Positions 19,757 to 30,737 of a stretch of DNA of 64,000 nt are shown piece after piece. The position numbers were made by a program, and so were the translations under genes. The stretch's first letter is position 1; every line of letters starts with the position of its first letter. The stretch comes from Prorocentrum cordatum. Its lineage: Eukaryota > Sar > Dinophyceae > Prorocentrales > Prorocentraceae. The notes under the pieces were generated by a model. The model was not told the origin of the DNA and ran no database searches. It was given only the letters and a program-made list of their open reading frames with translations. The stretch spans positions 157,910-221,909 of the forward strand of contig CAUYUJ010017869.1 of assembly GCA_963575745.1 (NCBI GenBank), read 5' to 3'.

Positions 19757-19862
19757 CAGGAAGAGGAGGAGGAGGAGGAGGAGGAGGAGGAGGAGGAGGA
19801 GGAGGAGGAGGAGGAGGAGGGGGAGGGGGAGATGGAGGAGCAGGAGGAGGAGGAGGAAACAA
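19757..19862 (+). repeat. (GAG)n polypurine microsatellite
   Basis: An almost uninterrupted GAG/GGA run, followed by TATTATTCGGCC. It gives a Glu- or Arg-only translation and is not a gene. Confidence 0.95.
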
Positions 19863-19986
19863 ACGAGCCACCTATTATTCGGCCAAGCTATGGACACGCG
19901 GCTGCTTCAGCACAAGTAATTTCAAACAAATGACAACACAGCAACCAAAAAGACAGCGTCGGGCATTTCCTCATGCGCTGAGAGGG

Positions 19987-20716
19987 CTGCGCCGAGCGCG
20001 TTTTCTTACTTCCTTCCATTGGCGCGCGAGCTAATGTCGCGGGATTCCACCCAGTTTCGACCGGTGCTTCAGCGACAAAAAACAACGCTGAACTGAATCG
20101 CCCACGCGCGCCTGCGAGTTCGGCCGCTGCCCTTGGACGCCCATAACGGCTCTCTACATAAGGAGTTCTCGTCACCACAGGCTACGGCTTACCGCCAGAC
20201 ACCGCGCCGAGCGCGCATCAGACTGCCGCCGACAAGGCGCGGCGCGAACGCCGCGCTGGGCGCTGCAGGCGCCTGAGAAATACAGAACGCCTCTCCGCGC
20301 CGAGCGCGCGTGGCATTGACCTCAGAAGCGCCAGAGCGCGAACGTCGCGCTACGGGCAGCATGCGAACGAAAAGCGCGATGGTCTAAATGGAGAGCGACT
20401 AGGGGCCGTTCTGGAAAACTGAAGAATCCAGGATCTGCCGTGACGGCCCCATGCCTTTCCAGGTACTGCACTTCGCAGATCGCGACTTGCCGTGCCCTCA
20501 AAAACTGAGCCGAGCGCGAAACCCTTGTAAAGGGATTGGGAAGGCTCCATCGACGCCGCGCGTCGGATAACCGAGAAGCCCAGCGTCTCTCGAGACGGCC
20601 CCATGCTCTTCCGGACGCCCAACTGCGCAGAGCATGCCTGGCCGTCCCTCCGCAAACTGCACCGAGCGCGAAATCAATGTGAAAGATCGACAGGGCTCCA
20701 TCGACGCCGCATGCCT
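19987..20716 (+). repeat. CTGCGCCGAGCGCG-type motif cluster with a 152-bp tandem duplication
   Basis: Five copies of a CTGCGCCGAGCGCG-like motif lie at 19987, 20203, 20295, 20505 and 20657. The last two belong to a 152-bp-period duplication: GACGGCCCCATGC at 20442 and 20594, and GGCTCCATCGACGCCGC at about 20543 and 20695. The same 14-mer recurs near 33191, 34931, 59317, 59890, 59914 and 61910. No coding frame is supported here. Confidence 0.75.
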
Positions 20717-20777
20717 AGGCGCCCCGCCCCCAGGCTTTTCTCCACCAGTCAAGCTGTGGATTCAGACCGTCCAAAAA

Positions 20778-21667
20778 CTACCGCTCCTCGGCGGTTATCC
20801 CTGCGTCGCAGCCTGGCCAGCGCTTCTCATTATACACGACCGGGGTCAACGGGCACTTCAATTGGTGAATGGAGCAAAAGCATGTGCAAATAAACGTGTT
20901 ACTTTTCAACTTGCCGTGCAGCTCTTTCACCCGCCTCTCCACTGTCGCGGCGCATTCCTTGCACTCGAGCTTCCGTTTGCGAATCGTATTTTGTGATGAC
21001 TGAGCATCCTCGCATCGAAATTCTTGGCACCGAGCTCGCACTTGCAGGCCTGGCAGGCGCGCGTCTCCACGCCATCCGGGTGGTAGCCCAGATCGCGGCA
21101 AGGCTTGCACACCAGAGTCGTCTGCCGACTCCGACGGTGTTCGCGTTCCTTTCGAAACCAACTGTTCTGGTTAAGCGCCTGCTTACATGCACCGCAGCGC
21201 AACTTGTTCTGGCAGCCCTTGCACACCTTGCGGGAGTCTGGGCGCCGGACCCAATTCCTCAACAAGTCTGCGTCGAATCTGAGGCTGCCGAATGTCTGGA
21301 GGCACTCCGCGCAATCGTGCTCTTCGCACTTGCCAATTTTTTCGGGGGGGGCATGCCCGCGCTCCGCGCAGTTCGGGCGCGCCAAGTCTCGCGGATCCAG
21401 GCGATGGCGCTGCAGCGCTTTCGCGGTCCACGTGCTCGCCTCGAACAAGTTCTTGCAAACCGAGCACCCGTGGTAATCTGCAGTTAACTTCCCTTCCCAG
21501 CTGCGTTCGTTACACCGCTTGCACTTGACAGATCCACCCGGAGTGGTTTCTGGGAGCCCGATTTCTATACACATGCCCTTCCGAAGGGTTTGGGGGATCT
21601 CACTGCGCTGACTGTCCAGACTGAGCCTTCGCCACACTACGTGGAGCAGCGGCGCGCGCGGGCGCAC
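20778..21667 (-). CDS. Cysteine-rich zinc-finger protein with four repeated C-x2-C units
   Basis: Four modules of about 40 residues repeat along the protein, each C-x2-C, an aromatic/basic helix with a conserved Trp or Phe, then C-x2-C: CKRC...CSVC (about 21515-21450), CAEC...CKGC, CGAC...CKPC, CQAC...CKEC (about 21060-20955). The pattern suggests zinc-binding modules like those of dinoflagellate Cys-rich families; it loosely recalls the Stc1-type zinc finger but I would not assign that. In the fourth module the frame shifts by one base in an AAAA run near 20993, after which CKECAATVERRVKELHG completes it. The start is unclear. No neighbour suggests a pathway. Confidence 0.6.
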
Positions 21668-22224
21668 GCCTCGAGCCGCGCCTTGAGCCGACGCCAGGAG
21701 GAGGAGAGGGAATGAGGGAGGGAAAGGAGGGGAAGGGAGGGAAGGAAGGGGCGGCGGGGCGGTGAGGGAGGGGGGGGTGGAGGAAGAGGGGGGGGGGGGG
21801 AAGGGAGAAGACGAGGTTGGGGGAGGAGGAGGAGGAAGCGCGCCATCGCGCGCGCGCCGATTCGACCCTCCCCCAGTGACATCGGACTCCCATCAACTGC
21901 CTGCAATCGCCGACGAAACATGTTTTCATTTCCTGTTAAGCGCTGCGTGGTTAGAGTTGACGCGACGCCCGTCTGGCGCTTCAATTCGCACTCGAGCTCG
22001 GCAACACAAGCACGGCGCCCACGCCATTCAACGACACCAGGAGACGGCCAGCGAAAAATAGAAGGGGACATGGGGGAGAGGGTGAGATAGAGAGAGTGCC
22101 AGTTGGGACATGGGAAACCGTTGATGAGGGTTTCGAGGAGAAAAGGGGAGCAAAGCGTGTCTCGTGGAATGGGCTCGGCAAGCCTGAGGGCCTGCCCTAC
22201 TGGTGCGAAGGCAGCGGGTCGGCC
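21668..22224. other. No gene seen: polypurine (GGAGG) tract then unique DNA
   Basis: A GGAGGGA-type run at about 21695-21835 is followed by unremarkable sequence. Open frames are compositional. Confidence 0.5.
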
Positions 22225-22470
22225 CCCAAACACCCCGAGACGGCGTCCGACCTGCTTGTCGCGCCCCGTCGCAACACCTTCTGAGCTCTGCGATCGTTGG
22301 CTAAATGCTCGAGCGAGTCACCTACATGCGTTTCTAAAAAGCGAGCGTTCTTCTCTCCCCCCTCTGTGCTACACAGTAAAACTTGCTGCGCTTAGCCGTG
22401 TCTAAGTGCAGCTAGACTTGGGCCCCCTGGGGCCCTTCTGAAAACTATAATTGCGTTTGTGAGCTGACGA
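22225..22470 (+). repeat. Direct repeat, left copy (about 245 bp)
   Basis: Shares with 27893-28140 the blocks GTCCGACCTGCTTGTCGCGC, GAGCTCTGCGATCGT, GAGTCACCTAC, AAGCGAGCGT, CTTGCTGC and GGGCCCCCTGGGGCCC, in the same order and orientation. It ends just upstream of the C-terminal end of the minus-strand gene at 22676-27610, which therefore lies between two direct copies. Confidence 0.75.
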
Positions 22471-22675
22471 TGTTTCCTCAACGTTGCCTCGCCAGTCCTC
22501 ATTCCCCTACTCCTCCCTCCACCCCTCCACCCTACCTGCATGCATTCCTACAAATCGATATCGCTCCCTTCCGTGTCATTGTTATCCTCTCCTCCATTCC
22601 CTATTCCACTCGCTGGCGAATTCAAGCCTTCACTTCACAACCGACTGCGCATCCGCGCGCCGATCCAAGGTGCAC

Positions 22676-25600
22676 CTAACTACCAGCACTGCTAGCAGCG
22701 GCGGCGCCGTCTGCACCACCGCCAAGCCTGAAATTCTTGCAGCGCTCTTTCGCCTTGGCAAAATCAAAAGAGCACGACGTGATTGGATCTCCCGTGCGCT
22801 CGAAGTGCAGCGCCCACATCCGTACCAAGACGTCCGTCAAAGCCATGTTGTCGTCACCGTAGAGCTCCCAAGGAGTGGAGATGCGCTTGAAAGGCTGCAC
22901 GCGGGCGCACCAGGCGCCCCTCCCAAGGGACCTCCAGATCGAAGAGTTCGGTGGGATCCAGAGCTTCGCGGCAGCCTGAGGCACCGTGCTGCGCAACTTC
23001 GTGGGGCCGCAATCGCCGCCAGCTCCAGCGGCGTTGGCCTTGGCCTTACCTTTCGCTTTGGGCTTGGCTGCAGCGACCGCTGCAACGTGCTCCTGGCGTT
23101 TCTTCTTGTACTCGGTCGAGAAGGCCACGTGGTTCACGGCGGAGCTCACGAGGTCCTTCTGGGCCTGCTCGACAACCTTCTGGTCTGGTTGAGCCAACAG
23201 CTCAACTGCCTCCTCCATCTCCAGGAGCTCCGAAGCGTGTGCAGCATCGTCATTGTTCCAGGCGAGCCTCTGTGAGATGATGCCGTAGCAGTCCGCGTCC
23301 GAGCATGCCAGCACGTGCTTGGTGACAGTCCAGAGCGCGAGGAACAAAGTATGGGGTAGCCTTCATGTCCAAGCCCAGGGCCCCGCCGAACTTCTGCACG
23401 TTGGTTCTCGGAAGCTCTCAGAATGCCTTCCTCGCGGCGAGTTCGATGAGAGGCATTTCTTCTCCCACCTGGAATGACCGAAAGGCGAGGTGCTTCTCGA
23501 CAAAGGTACCTTTGAACGACAAGATCTGGCTGGCAGGGGATCTCCATTGCACCTCCTGGGCGACGATCTGGCGGAAGTCGTCGATGAAGTGGAGCGTCTC
23601 CTCCGCGTTGCAGACGGCCTGCTTGGGCTCGAAATAATTGCACGTCTGGACCGCATGCTTGGTACAAGGCCAACTGACTGCAGCAGACTTGCCCATCCAA
23701 TCGACTCCGTAGTGTCACTGGTCCGTACCGCTGAATCGGAATACAAAGTGATGCTTCCAAGAAACTAGCTGCCCGTGCCAAGCGTTTTCCATGCGGCCGA
23801 AGTTCTTGTCGGAGCCGTGGATGGTCCGAAGGCAGACGAGGTCGGCCATGTTGGCATGGACGTTGATGGCACTTGGGCTGTGCCAAGGGACCGAGGGAGT
23901 CGTGGAGACCAGCCTCTCGAACTTAAGGCTGCGGGTCGCTGGCGAAGGCCTGAACGCCTCCGCTGGAAGCCTGGCGCTCTTGGCCACGTAGACGTGCTCG
24001 GGCATCAGGAGGTCGAAGTCGCGGCGCTCCTCGAGGATCCCAGAACCAAGGGCAACTGCCATGCTCTTCTCTGGCTTCCTGAACCGAGCAGCCGACATAA
24101 CTTGCCTGTTGTTCTTCTGTGCGCCGTTAATGTCCTCAACAATCTGGGTCATCAGGAGACCAGAGGCCCACCTTTGAAGCAACGATTTCAACTCTGCATG
24201 GGGACTGAAGTTCACCGCTGGGTCGAGACAGGCGCGCTGGAGCACTTGGTTGCTGATCTTCCCAAACAAGCGCCTGTCAACGACCTCCTTCACTGCGGCT
24301 GACATGGGGAGGTACTTTGCCAGCGCTTCGTAGGCCTCCATGTCGACCTTGAACTTCTGGAGGATCTGGTCGGCAAGTCCAGGCTCGTCGCTGTGGATGC
24401 CAACCATTCGCCACGGCCACCCAAGCGTCATGTGCAACCCTCGGCTCAAGCGGTGCTTGACCAAACACCACTGCATGTCCGTGATCATCATCGCGGCCTC
24501 GTCCTCCATGGCAACGTCATTTGCGTCGAGCTTCTGGGCGTCGGCTTCAGAGCATGCGAAGTCGCACTCCTGAAGGAAGCGCGCGTCCTGCCCAGTAGCC
24601 ACGAGGCCTGCCACGCGCGTCAAGAACTCCCCGCCCGCCTGGCGAACGATCCAATCGAACGTGCCCTTGGCGGATCGCCCGATCTTGTTCCCCTCTGTGT
24701 GCCAGTCCTTGACGTGCTTGCCCAAACCAGCGAAGCCGCTGCAGATGCGGTGGCTGACGGGGTCGCTCAAGAGGACGACCGAGAGGGCCACGCAATTGAC
24801 AGTCGCCCCTTTCAACGCAGACCTCGTCTCCAAAGTAATTATTTTCTCCGTCGTGGTACCACCGTGCTCTTCGACGATCTGGGCGGGCCCTGGTTTGACG
24901 CGAAACTTATTCAATAATGCTTTCGTCGTGAGCCAGCCGTTGTGCAGCGCCAGGTACGTGCGCTCGAACTCATATACCTCCCAATTCGGTACATTCTTGA
25001 GGGCGCAAGCAGTGACGCCCTGGAAGCGATTGAGGTTAGTCCGCATGCCAGTCGGCACGTGGCCTGCACGCGCGGACAGAAGTTCCAGAAGTTGGTCCTC
25101 GGTGTCTCGCGAATCGTCGAACTTGTGGCCCTGCCTCTCGTAGCACTTCCGAAGTCCCGAGGCCTTGCTCAAGAACAGTGGTGAAGACTTGGCACCCTTG
25201 CTGTTGACGAAGTCCGCCATGGCTTCCCTCAGCTCCTTGTAGCGCTTTCTCTCATCGGGGTTCGGCCCGAACGGGAGGTTCCACTAGCACAACATAGCCA
25301 GCATGAACCCCCAGAGCTTCACGTCGTGCAGCATGCACACCACAGAGCGGTTGCCACCATGGGCAGGGTCGCAAAACTTGTCGACACAACACTTGAACTC
25401 CTTGGGCCCATACTCGAGAAGGTTCATCGCGCTGAGGCCGTCCCCGCCCAAGTCGATTGCCACTGTCAGGTGGGGGGTCGTCCGCCAGTCGGACCAGTCG
25501 CCACCTTCGACGGGCAGGAACGAGCTCCACCCCGATGCTGCAGTGGCCCACCTCAACTGGTTGTCGGTGTTGTCCAACCAATGCTTGGCCGCCACTCTGT

Positions 25601-27610
25601 GCAACTTTCTCGGCTTGAAGGTCTCTCGCTCCCCGCCCGTGTATTTGGTCAGCCACCCAATCTGTTCGGAATTGCGCCTGGCCCAAGTCGGTGTGTCAGC
25701 CTGCCTCTTCTTCGGGTTCACGCCGACAGCGTCGGGGGCGGCGCCCTCGCCGTCGAAGCTCTGGTCCACCTTCGGGGAGTAACGAAATCGAGGGCTGCAT
25801 GCGCAAATCTGAGCCTGGAGACCCCCTCCAACAGTAACACCCAGGGTGAGGGGCCGAAAAGCGGATTTCCACCGATCGAGGCCTCTGAGACGCTGCAGGC
25901 CAATCAATGGCCAGCCCCCCCCCCCCCGTCCCCGCTGAGCCTGCAGCGGGGGCGGGCGCCGAAGCGGGGGCCACAGGGGGGCAACCCCGCCCGCGCGGGC
26001 GGTGCTGGTGTACACTTTTTTCGCCCCATGGGAACGAAAAAGTGTACACCACCACCCGGGTGGACAGTGACGGCTGACTCCCCATCTCCACCTTCCCCGT
26101 GCTCCTCCTCCACCGCCCCCCTCGCCCTCCCGCCTCCCCCATCGCCTTCCCAACCCCCTTCCCCCACCTGGGGCGGGCAGATCCAAGCCTGGTTGTCCGC
26201 GAGAGCGACAGCGCTGTTCTGGAGTGGCAGGTTGCACGGCGTCGCCTTGTCTGTGGCAAGCGTGAAGCAAAGGTGGCCCGCCCCAACAGTCTAATACACC
26301 GATTTGGCGCACACCGTGTACTGGCACAGGAAGCTGTCGAACCCTTCGGCGTCGATGATGTCCGAGGGTTTGGGGTACTTGAAATCGAAGCCATCGGGTC
26401 CGTTGGGGGCGTCGCCATGAGATTGCTTCAAACAGACCCTCTCGATTTCCCAAGACATCGCGAGGACGACCTGGCCGTACAGGCTCCTCAAGGCAGTCTT
26501 GCCGCATGCAGCCTTCAAGAGCTCGCCCACGTTGATCTGCGCCGACTCGCCAGTGATAATGTACTTCAGCACTGCCCACCACCTCCTGGCTGGGCCATCG
26601 CGCTCCCCCGCGGCGAGGAGCTGGGACAGGTCCGCGAGGCCGCCGATGCAGGTGATCTGGATGGCCGAGACGCCATCGGGCTTCACTCGAGGGCGAGGCC
26701 ACGTGCACACCCACTCGTCGTCCAACTCCAATGCAATATTCCACGGCTGTCTCTTGGTCAACCCCGCGAGCGATTCGGCAAGCGTGTTTGCGCACTTCTG
26801 CGTGATGACGGTATTCTCCCCGCCCTTCGGCATAGTGGTTCCGATCCTGCGCAGCATTATGAGGAGTCCTGCGGTGGAGGCACAAGCGAACGGTAGGCAC
26901 CGCATGTCTGGCAACAGCTTAGACTTCCTATTCGACGCGTCGTCCGTGCCGTAAGAGGCCTGGATGATCAGGCCCTTCCCGCTGGGGCCGATGTAACGCA
27001 CGAAGTCGGTGGTCCACGACTGGTGGAGCCTCTGGAACCACTGGCTGAACACCTTCCTGAAACTGGCAACCTTCAGAATGCTGTGGACCGCTGAAAGTTG
27101 CCACCATATTTGCTGATTGCCTTCGCGAGGCCTCTTCATCGTGCAGGTCGCGATGTCCACGGGGGCGCCGACGTACGAGAGCGGGATAAGGCTGCGACCC
27201 CTCCTGAACTTCATCCGCAGGTAGTGCCAGTTGACGAACTCATTGGGCGCATGCTTGGTAGTCCTGGACGTGCTTATGTTGTAGTGGCCGCTCTCGTCCA
27301 CATAGACCGCATACTTGAAGAGGGCGTCGAGATCCTTCACGTCAGCATCGCCATCCATTGTCACCAAGGCCAGCGCGCAATCGCAGCCGACGGTGACGAG
27401 CTCGCACTCCAAGAACGGCTCCACGAGAGAAGTCTCGCCAGTAATCATATTGGTCACCACGTAGCTGTGATTGCCGACCCTGTCAACCTTCAGCACGTCA
27501 GCCAAAGGGGCCAGTGTGTACTTCGGTTCGGTCGGGCCGCCTTTGTGCACCATCTGCTTCCCTGGGTCGATCTTCATCGGGCCGCCTGCGTCGGCCGACG
27601 CAGCAGCCAT
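22676..27610 (-). pseudogene. Unrecognised large gene with lone in-frame stops
   Basis: From ATG 27610 (AAASADAGG...) the frame runs to about 26300, crosses a likely 530-bp intron (25770-26299), resumes with VDQSFDGEGAAPDAVG and continues to 22676, about 1,400 codons. It carries in-frame TAG at 25284-25286, TGA at 23715-23717 and TGA at 23418-23420, and a one-base shift near 23345; the sequence on both sides of each is clearly the same protein. Features seen: LTVAIDLGGDGLSAMNLLEY, Trp-rich helices, a Lys/Ala-rich basic stretch (KPKAKGKAKA, about 23040) and a Trp-rich C-terminal module (LWIPPNSSIWRSLGRG). I do not recognise the family. Conserved acidic residues in beta-strand contexts would fit a transposase, but that is a guess. 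The 245-bp direct repeats flank it. Confidence 0.55.
25770..26299 (-). other. Probable GT-AG intron containing a hairpin
   Basis: On the minus strand the exon ends ...GCCAAATCG and the intron opens GTGTATTAGAC (26299). It closes ...CCCCGAAG at 25770, and the exon resumes GTGGACCAG in the correct phase. GGTG occurs at both borders. The intron includes a C13 run (about 25917-25929) and a 16-bp-stem hairpin at 26007-26050: arms GGTGTACACTTTTTTCG and CGAAAAAGTGTACACC around an 11-nt loop. Confidence 0.6.
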
Positions 27611-27804
27611 GGTCGAGGCAACTCGCACTGACGGAGCTGAGGCTGGTTGACGCGCGAAGGCGCGTGACACGCCCGATCCAAGAAACGTCGAAGCTTCAGC
27701 CAAAAAAGGCTACAGATGGGGGAAGTCGAAGGCGATGAGGAGCAGGTCAGGCGGATGTCCAGCTTTCGCGATGGGCCCAAGGAAACCACGTAAACGCAGA
27801 CAGC

Positions 27805-28140
27805 ACACCTTGCTGCACCTAGCGGTGGCTAAGTGCAACAAGATCTGGGCCCCCCGAGGGCCCCTCTGTAGGCTCGAGCTTCGTCTGCGAGCAAACCACC
27901 CCGAAATGTCGTCCGACCTGCTCGTCGCGCCCCGTCGAAACACCTATTGAGCTCTGCGATCGTCGGGTGGTGTATCGATCGAGTCACCTACTCACGTTTC
28001 TAGAAAGCGAGCGTGATTCTCTCTCCCCCATCTTTCCACACACCAAATCTTGCTGCACTTTGCGGTGCCTACGTGCATCACGGTTCGGGCCCCCCTGGGG
28101 GGCCCTCTTGAGGCCCGCGCTTCGCCAGTGAACAAACGAC
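27805..28140 (+). repeat. Direct repeat, right copy plus an extra partial unit
   Basis: 27893-28140 matches 22225-22470 in order and orientation. In addition the block CTTGCTGCACCTAGCGGTGG ... GGGCCCCCCGAGGGCCCCTC occurs at 27808-27870 and again at 28046-28110, so the right side has one and a half tandem copies. The GGGCCCCCCTGGGGGGCCC centre is a near-perfect palindrome. Confidence 0.75.
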
Positions 28141-29059
28141 GTGCTCTCGACAAGTGTTTCTCCCAGCCTCTCCACCCCCAGTCTCCTCCTCCTCTTCTCC
28201 CTTCTGCCTCCTTTACCTCCAGCCCAATCCCCCCGCAGACCCGCCCCCCTGGAAAGCAGCGGAGCCGCCGAGATAGTCGAAGGCGCGGCGCCTAGGGCTC
28301 GGCGGAGCGGGGCGGGGGGGCGAGGGGGGCGCGACGACGGGACACGGAAGAGCGGGGTGGCCCAATAACATTGGAAGGAGATCAGGCGTTGGCGGCGAGA
28401 GGTGCCGAGATTGCTCACGCGCCCCTCGAGGTGGACCGATGTTGGCACTATAGTGCCAACATCGGTCCATAGCCTTGCCGTCGCCGTCGTCGCCGCCCTC
28501 GTCGCCGCCAACGGTTGCCACCGCCGTCGTCTGTATCCCCTCTCACCCCGCCCTCCACTGTGAATCGCCCGTCCCTCCCTCCCTCCTCCCCCTCCCCCAC
28601 TCGCGGGATAGCTTGCACCCCGTCGTACTTCCTACCCCTCTCCTCCTCCGCCACGTCTTGACTTCCTCATCCCACGCCTTGGCCTCAACATTCGCTCACA
28701 TGCTTACTGATCGAATCAACCTTTCGCCTGAGCTAGCCGAGACAAGTACGTTGACGGGTCTCTCCATCTCCCCAACGAAACCTCAACGCTATCGCAGATG
28801 AAGTGCAGACGCTGCGCATCCACGAGATCACCCCTGCGACACCTAGAGCGGAGGTGAGCCCCTAAAGTGCATCTGGGGCCAGTGCATTAGCCACCGCATT
28901 CAGAAGGTACCCTAGTATCGAAACTGAGCAAACCCATCGGGCACAATCGCACTGGACAGCACAAGAGGCGGAGCAATGAAAACAACTCGCGGCAGCTACG
29001 AAGCACGAGCCGCGCTCGGACATGCCAATGTGGGCATCCCCTCGAATCTAGGCCGGCAG
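28141..29059. other. No gene seen; holds a 38-bp perfect palindrome
   Basis: The sequence is C/T-rich with short runs of CCTCC. The one striking structure is an uninterrupted palindrome at 28432-28469 centred on 28450/28451 (arms TGGACCGATGTTGGCACTA and its complement), able to form a 19-bp cruciform stem. Confidence 0.7.
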
Positions 29060-30263
29060 TCACTTCGTTGCAGCGGCTGCCCCCGACGACGACGACGCAC
29101 TCGCAAGCGACACCATCGAGGGGTCCTTCTTCGCGGCCTTGGTCAACATAGCCTGCTGGGCACGCTCCCTGGCCTCCGTCATCGCCTTCCTCTTCAAATC
29201 CGTGTTCACCTGGCTCAGCGCCTGGCTCACGAGGCTCTGCTGCTGGGCGTTGTCCAGCGCGGTCTTCCGACCAGCCTCCCAAGTCTTCTTCGCGTTCTGC
29301 ACGAGCTCCAACCAACTCTCGGACTTCTCCGACACATCACCTGACTTCCAAGGGCCTTCAGCTGGTTTCTTCTTGAACAAGGTCGAGATGGTGATGGGGG
29401 GCAGCGGCTTCCTGATGAACTTGGCGGCCCGATCGTTCCAGTTGAACGCGAGCTTCGACGTCGCCAAGATGAGGCCCTCGCTGATCGGGATCTCGAACTT
29501 CGTCATCGTGTGGGTGATACTCGTAACCCACTGACCCTTCGTCATGACCTGGTAGGCGCCCAAGTGCCAGTCGACCCCACCCCCGGGCGTCAGCTGCGTG
29601 CTGCGGTGCTTGATGGGATGGCTGGCGGCGACATCCGAAGCATCCAAGACAGCGTTGAGGAGATCGACGAACTGGAACTCCGACTCCAACGGCATATTCA
29701 ATGGTATCCTGGTCGCCTGCGCCGCCAAGCGATACACGACCTTCGGATCGATCTGTTTGGCGATCTTCAGCTGCTCCAGGGACAGGCCGGAGACCCGAAG
29801 CACGAAGTTGGTCAGCACCTCCTCGTCGACGCCTCCAAGGTTTTTGGGGGGCTCCTCGGGGCGCAGACACCACGACGCACATCCTGCCCCTCCCGCCCCC
29901 CTCCCGCTCCTTCCACCCCTGCCCCTCATCGACCTCCGTCCGCCACTATCCCGCCCACTCCTCGAGCCTCGAGGGGCGGATGTATGTAAGCGGTTTCTGC
30001 GCCCAATCCTTGAGGAGCTTGTCGCTCGCCGTGTCCGCCACGACCTGCTCGTCGAGCTCCTTCTTCTTCTTCAGGCCCTTCTCGTACAAAAAGTTAACGA
30101 ACTGCTGCGGGTCCTCGTTCATCCACTCCACGACCTCGCTGGCGAAGGTCATCAAACGCTCGACGTCCTCAGCCTTGGAGGCCTTGACGAAGGCAGCGTT
30201 GAAACGCACGGTGCCTCCTGACCTCTGAGAGCCAGCAGACTTCGCCGAGCAACGGGCGACCAT
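29060..30263 (-). CDS. Unrecognised two-exon gene
   Basis: ATG at 30263. Exon 1 encodes about 100 residues (VRFNAAFVKASKAEDVERL, FVNFLYEKGLKKKKELDE, PLTYIRPSRLEE). The frame would stop at 29949, but an intron between two GAGGAG copies (29963-29958 and 29857-29852) joins RLEE to PPKNLGGVDEE in phase, after which 265 residues run to the stop at 29060. The second exon is helical, with QIDPKVVYRLAAQATRI, GGGVDWHLGAYQVM and a Lys/Arg/Ala/Gln-rich C-terminus. I recognise no domain. It is on the same strand as the gene at 22676-27610 and the Helitron half upstream; whether the three belong together is unknown. Both exons are free of internal stops. Confidence 0.55.
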
Positions 30264-30363
30264 GGCGCGGAATCCAAGAGAAGGGGAGGAGAAACGCGCC
30301 GAAAGCTCTCTGAGAAAGCCAAAGAAGCTGTGGGAAAACTACATGTTCCTCATCCTTCCTCCT

Positions 30364-30533
30364 CCTCCTTCGCGTCCTCCTTCTCCTCATCGCCCTCCCC
30401 TCCCCCTCCTACTATTCTTCTCCGCTCCTGACGGAACTGTCGCTCTCGTGTCGCGAAGGCGGAGGGGGGGGTGCAACCCTGCGCGAATCCTCTCCCCCTC
30501 CTCCTTCTTCACCTCCTCCTCCTCCTCCTCCTC

Positions 30534-30597
<64 letters not shown>

Positions 30598-30637
30598 TAT
30601 ATATATATAAAAAAAAATAAAAAAAAAAAAAAAAAAT
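30364..30637 (+). repeat. (CTC)n, (TA)n and poly(A) runs
   Basis: CTC-rich tracts (30358-30420, 30500-30535), a dinucleotide (TA)n run (30537-30608) and an A-run with two T interruptions (30609-30637). They separate the gene at 29060-30263 from the C-terminal end of the Helitron frame at 30738. Confidence 0.95.
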
Positions 30638-30737
30638 GGCGTCGGGAAGTGGAGGTGCATGGAAATCTCTCTTCGAATTTCTTCTGTCGCTTCTCCAAGC
30701 CCCCGGCTGCCCCGCTAGCGAAACGCTCTGTCCCGGG

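Noticed and set aside
24436-24452. Additional spliced-leader fragments such as CGGCTCAAGC here or CCTTGAGCC near 21681
   Set aside because: Only 8-9 bases match, without the CCATTTT part; expected by chance.
23418-25287. Reassigned stop codons as a genome-wide code change
   Set aside because: Other frames in the window end normally at TGA and TAG, and one-base shifts in the same genes point to decay; kept only as a low-key finding.
26099-26896. Plus-strand frames opposite the 22.7-27.6 kb gene
   Set aside because: Shadow frames; the minus strand holds the long continuous protein that carries on across the intron.
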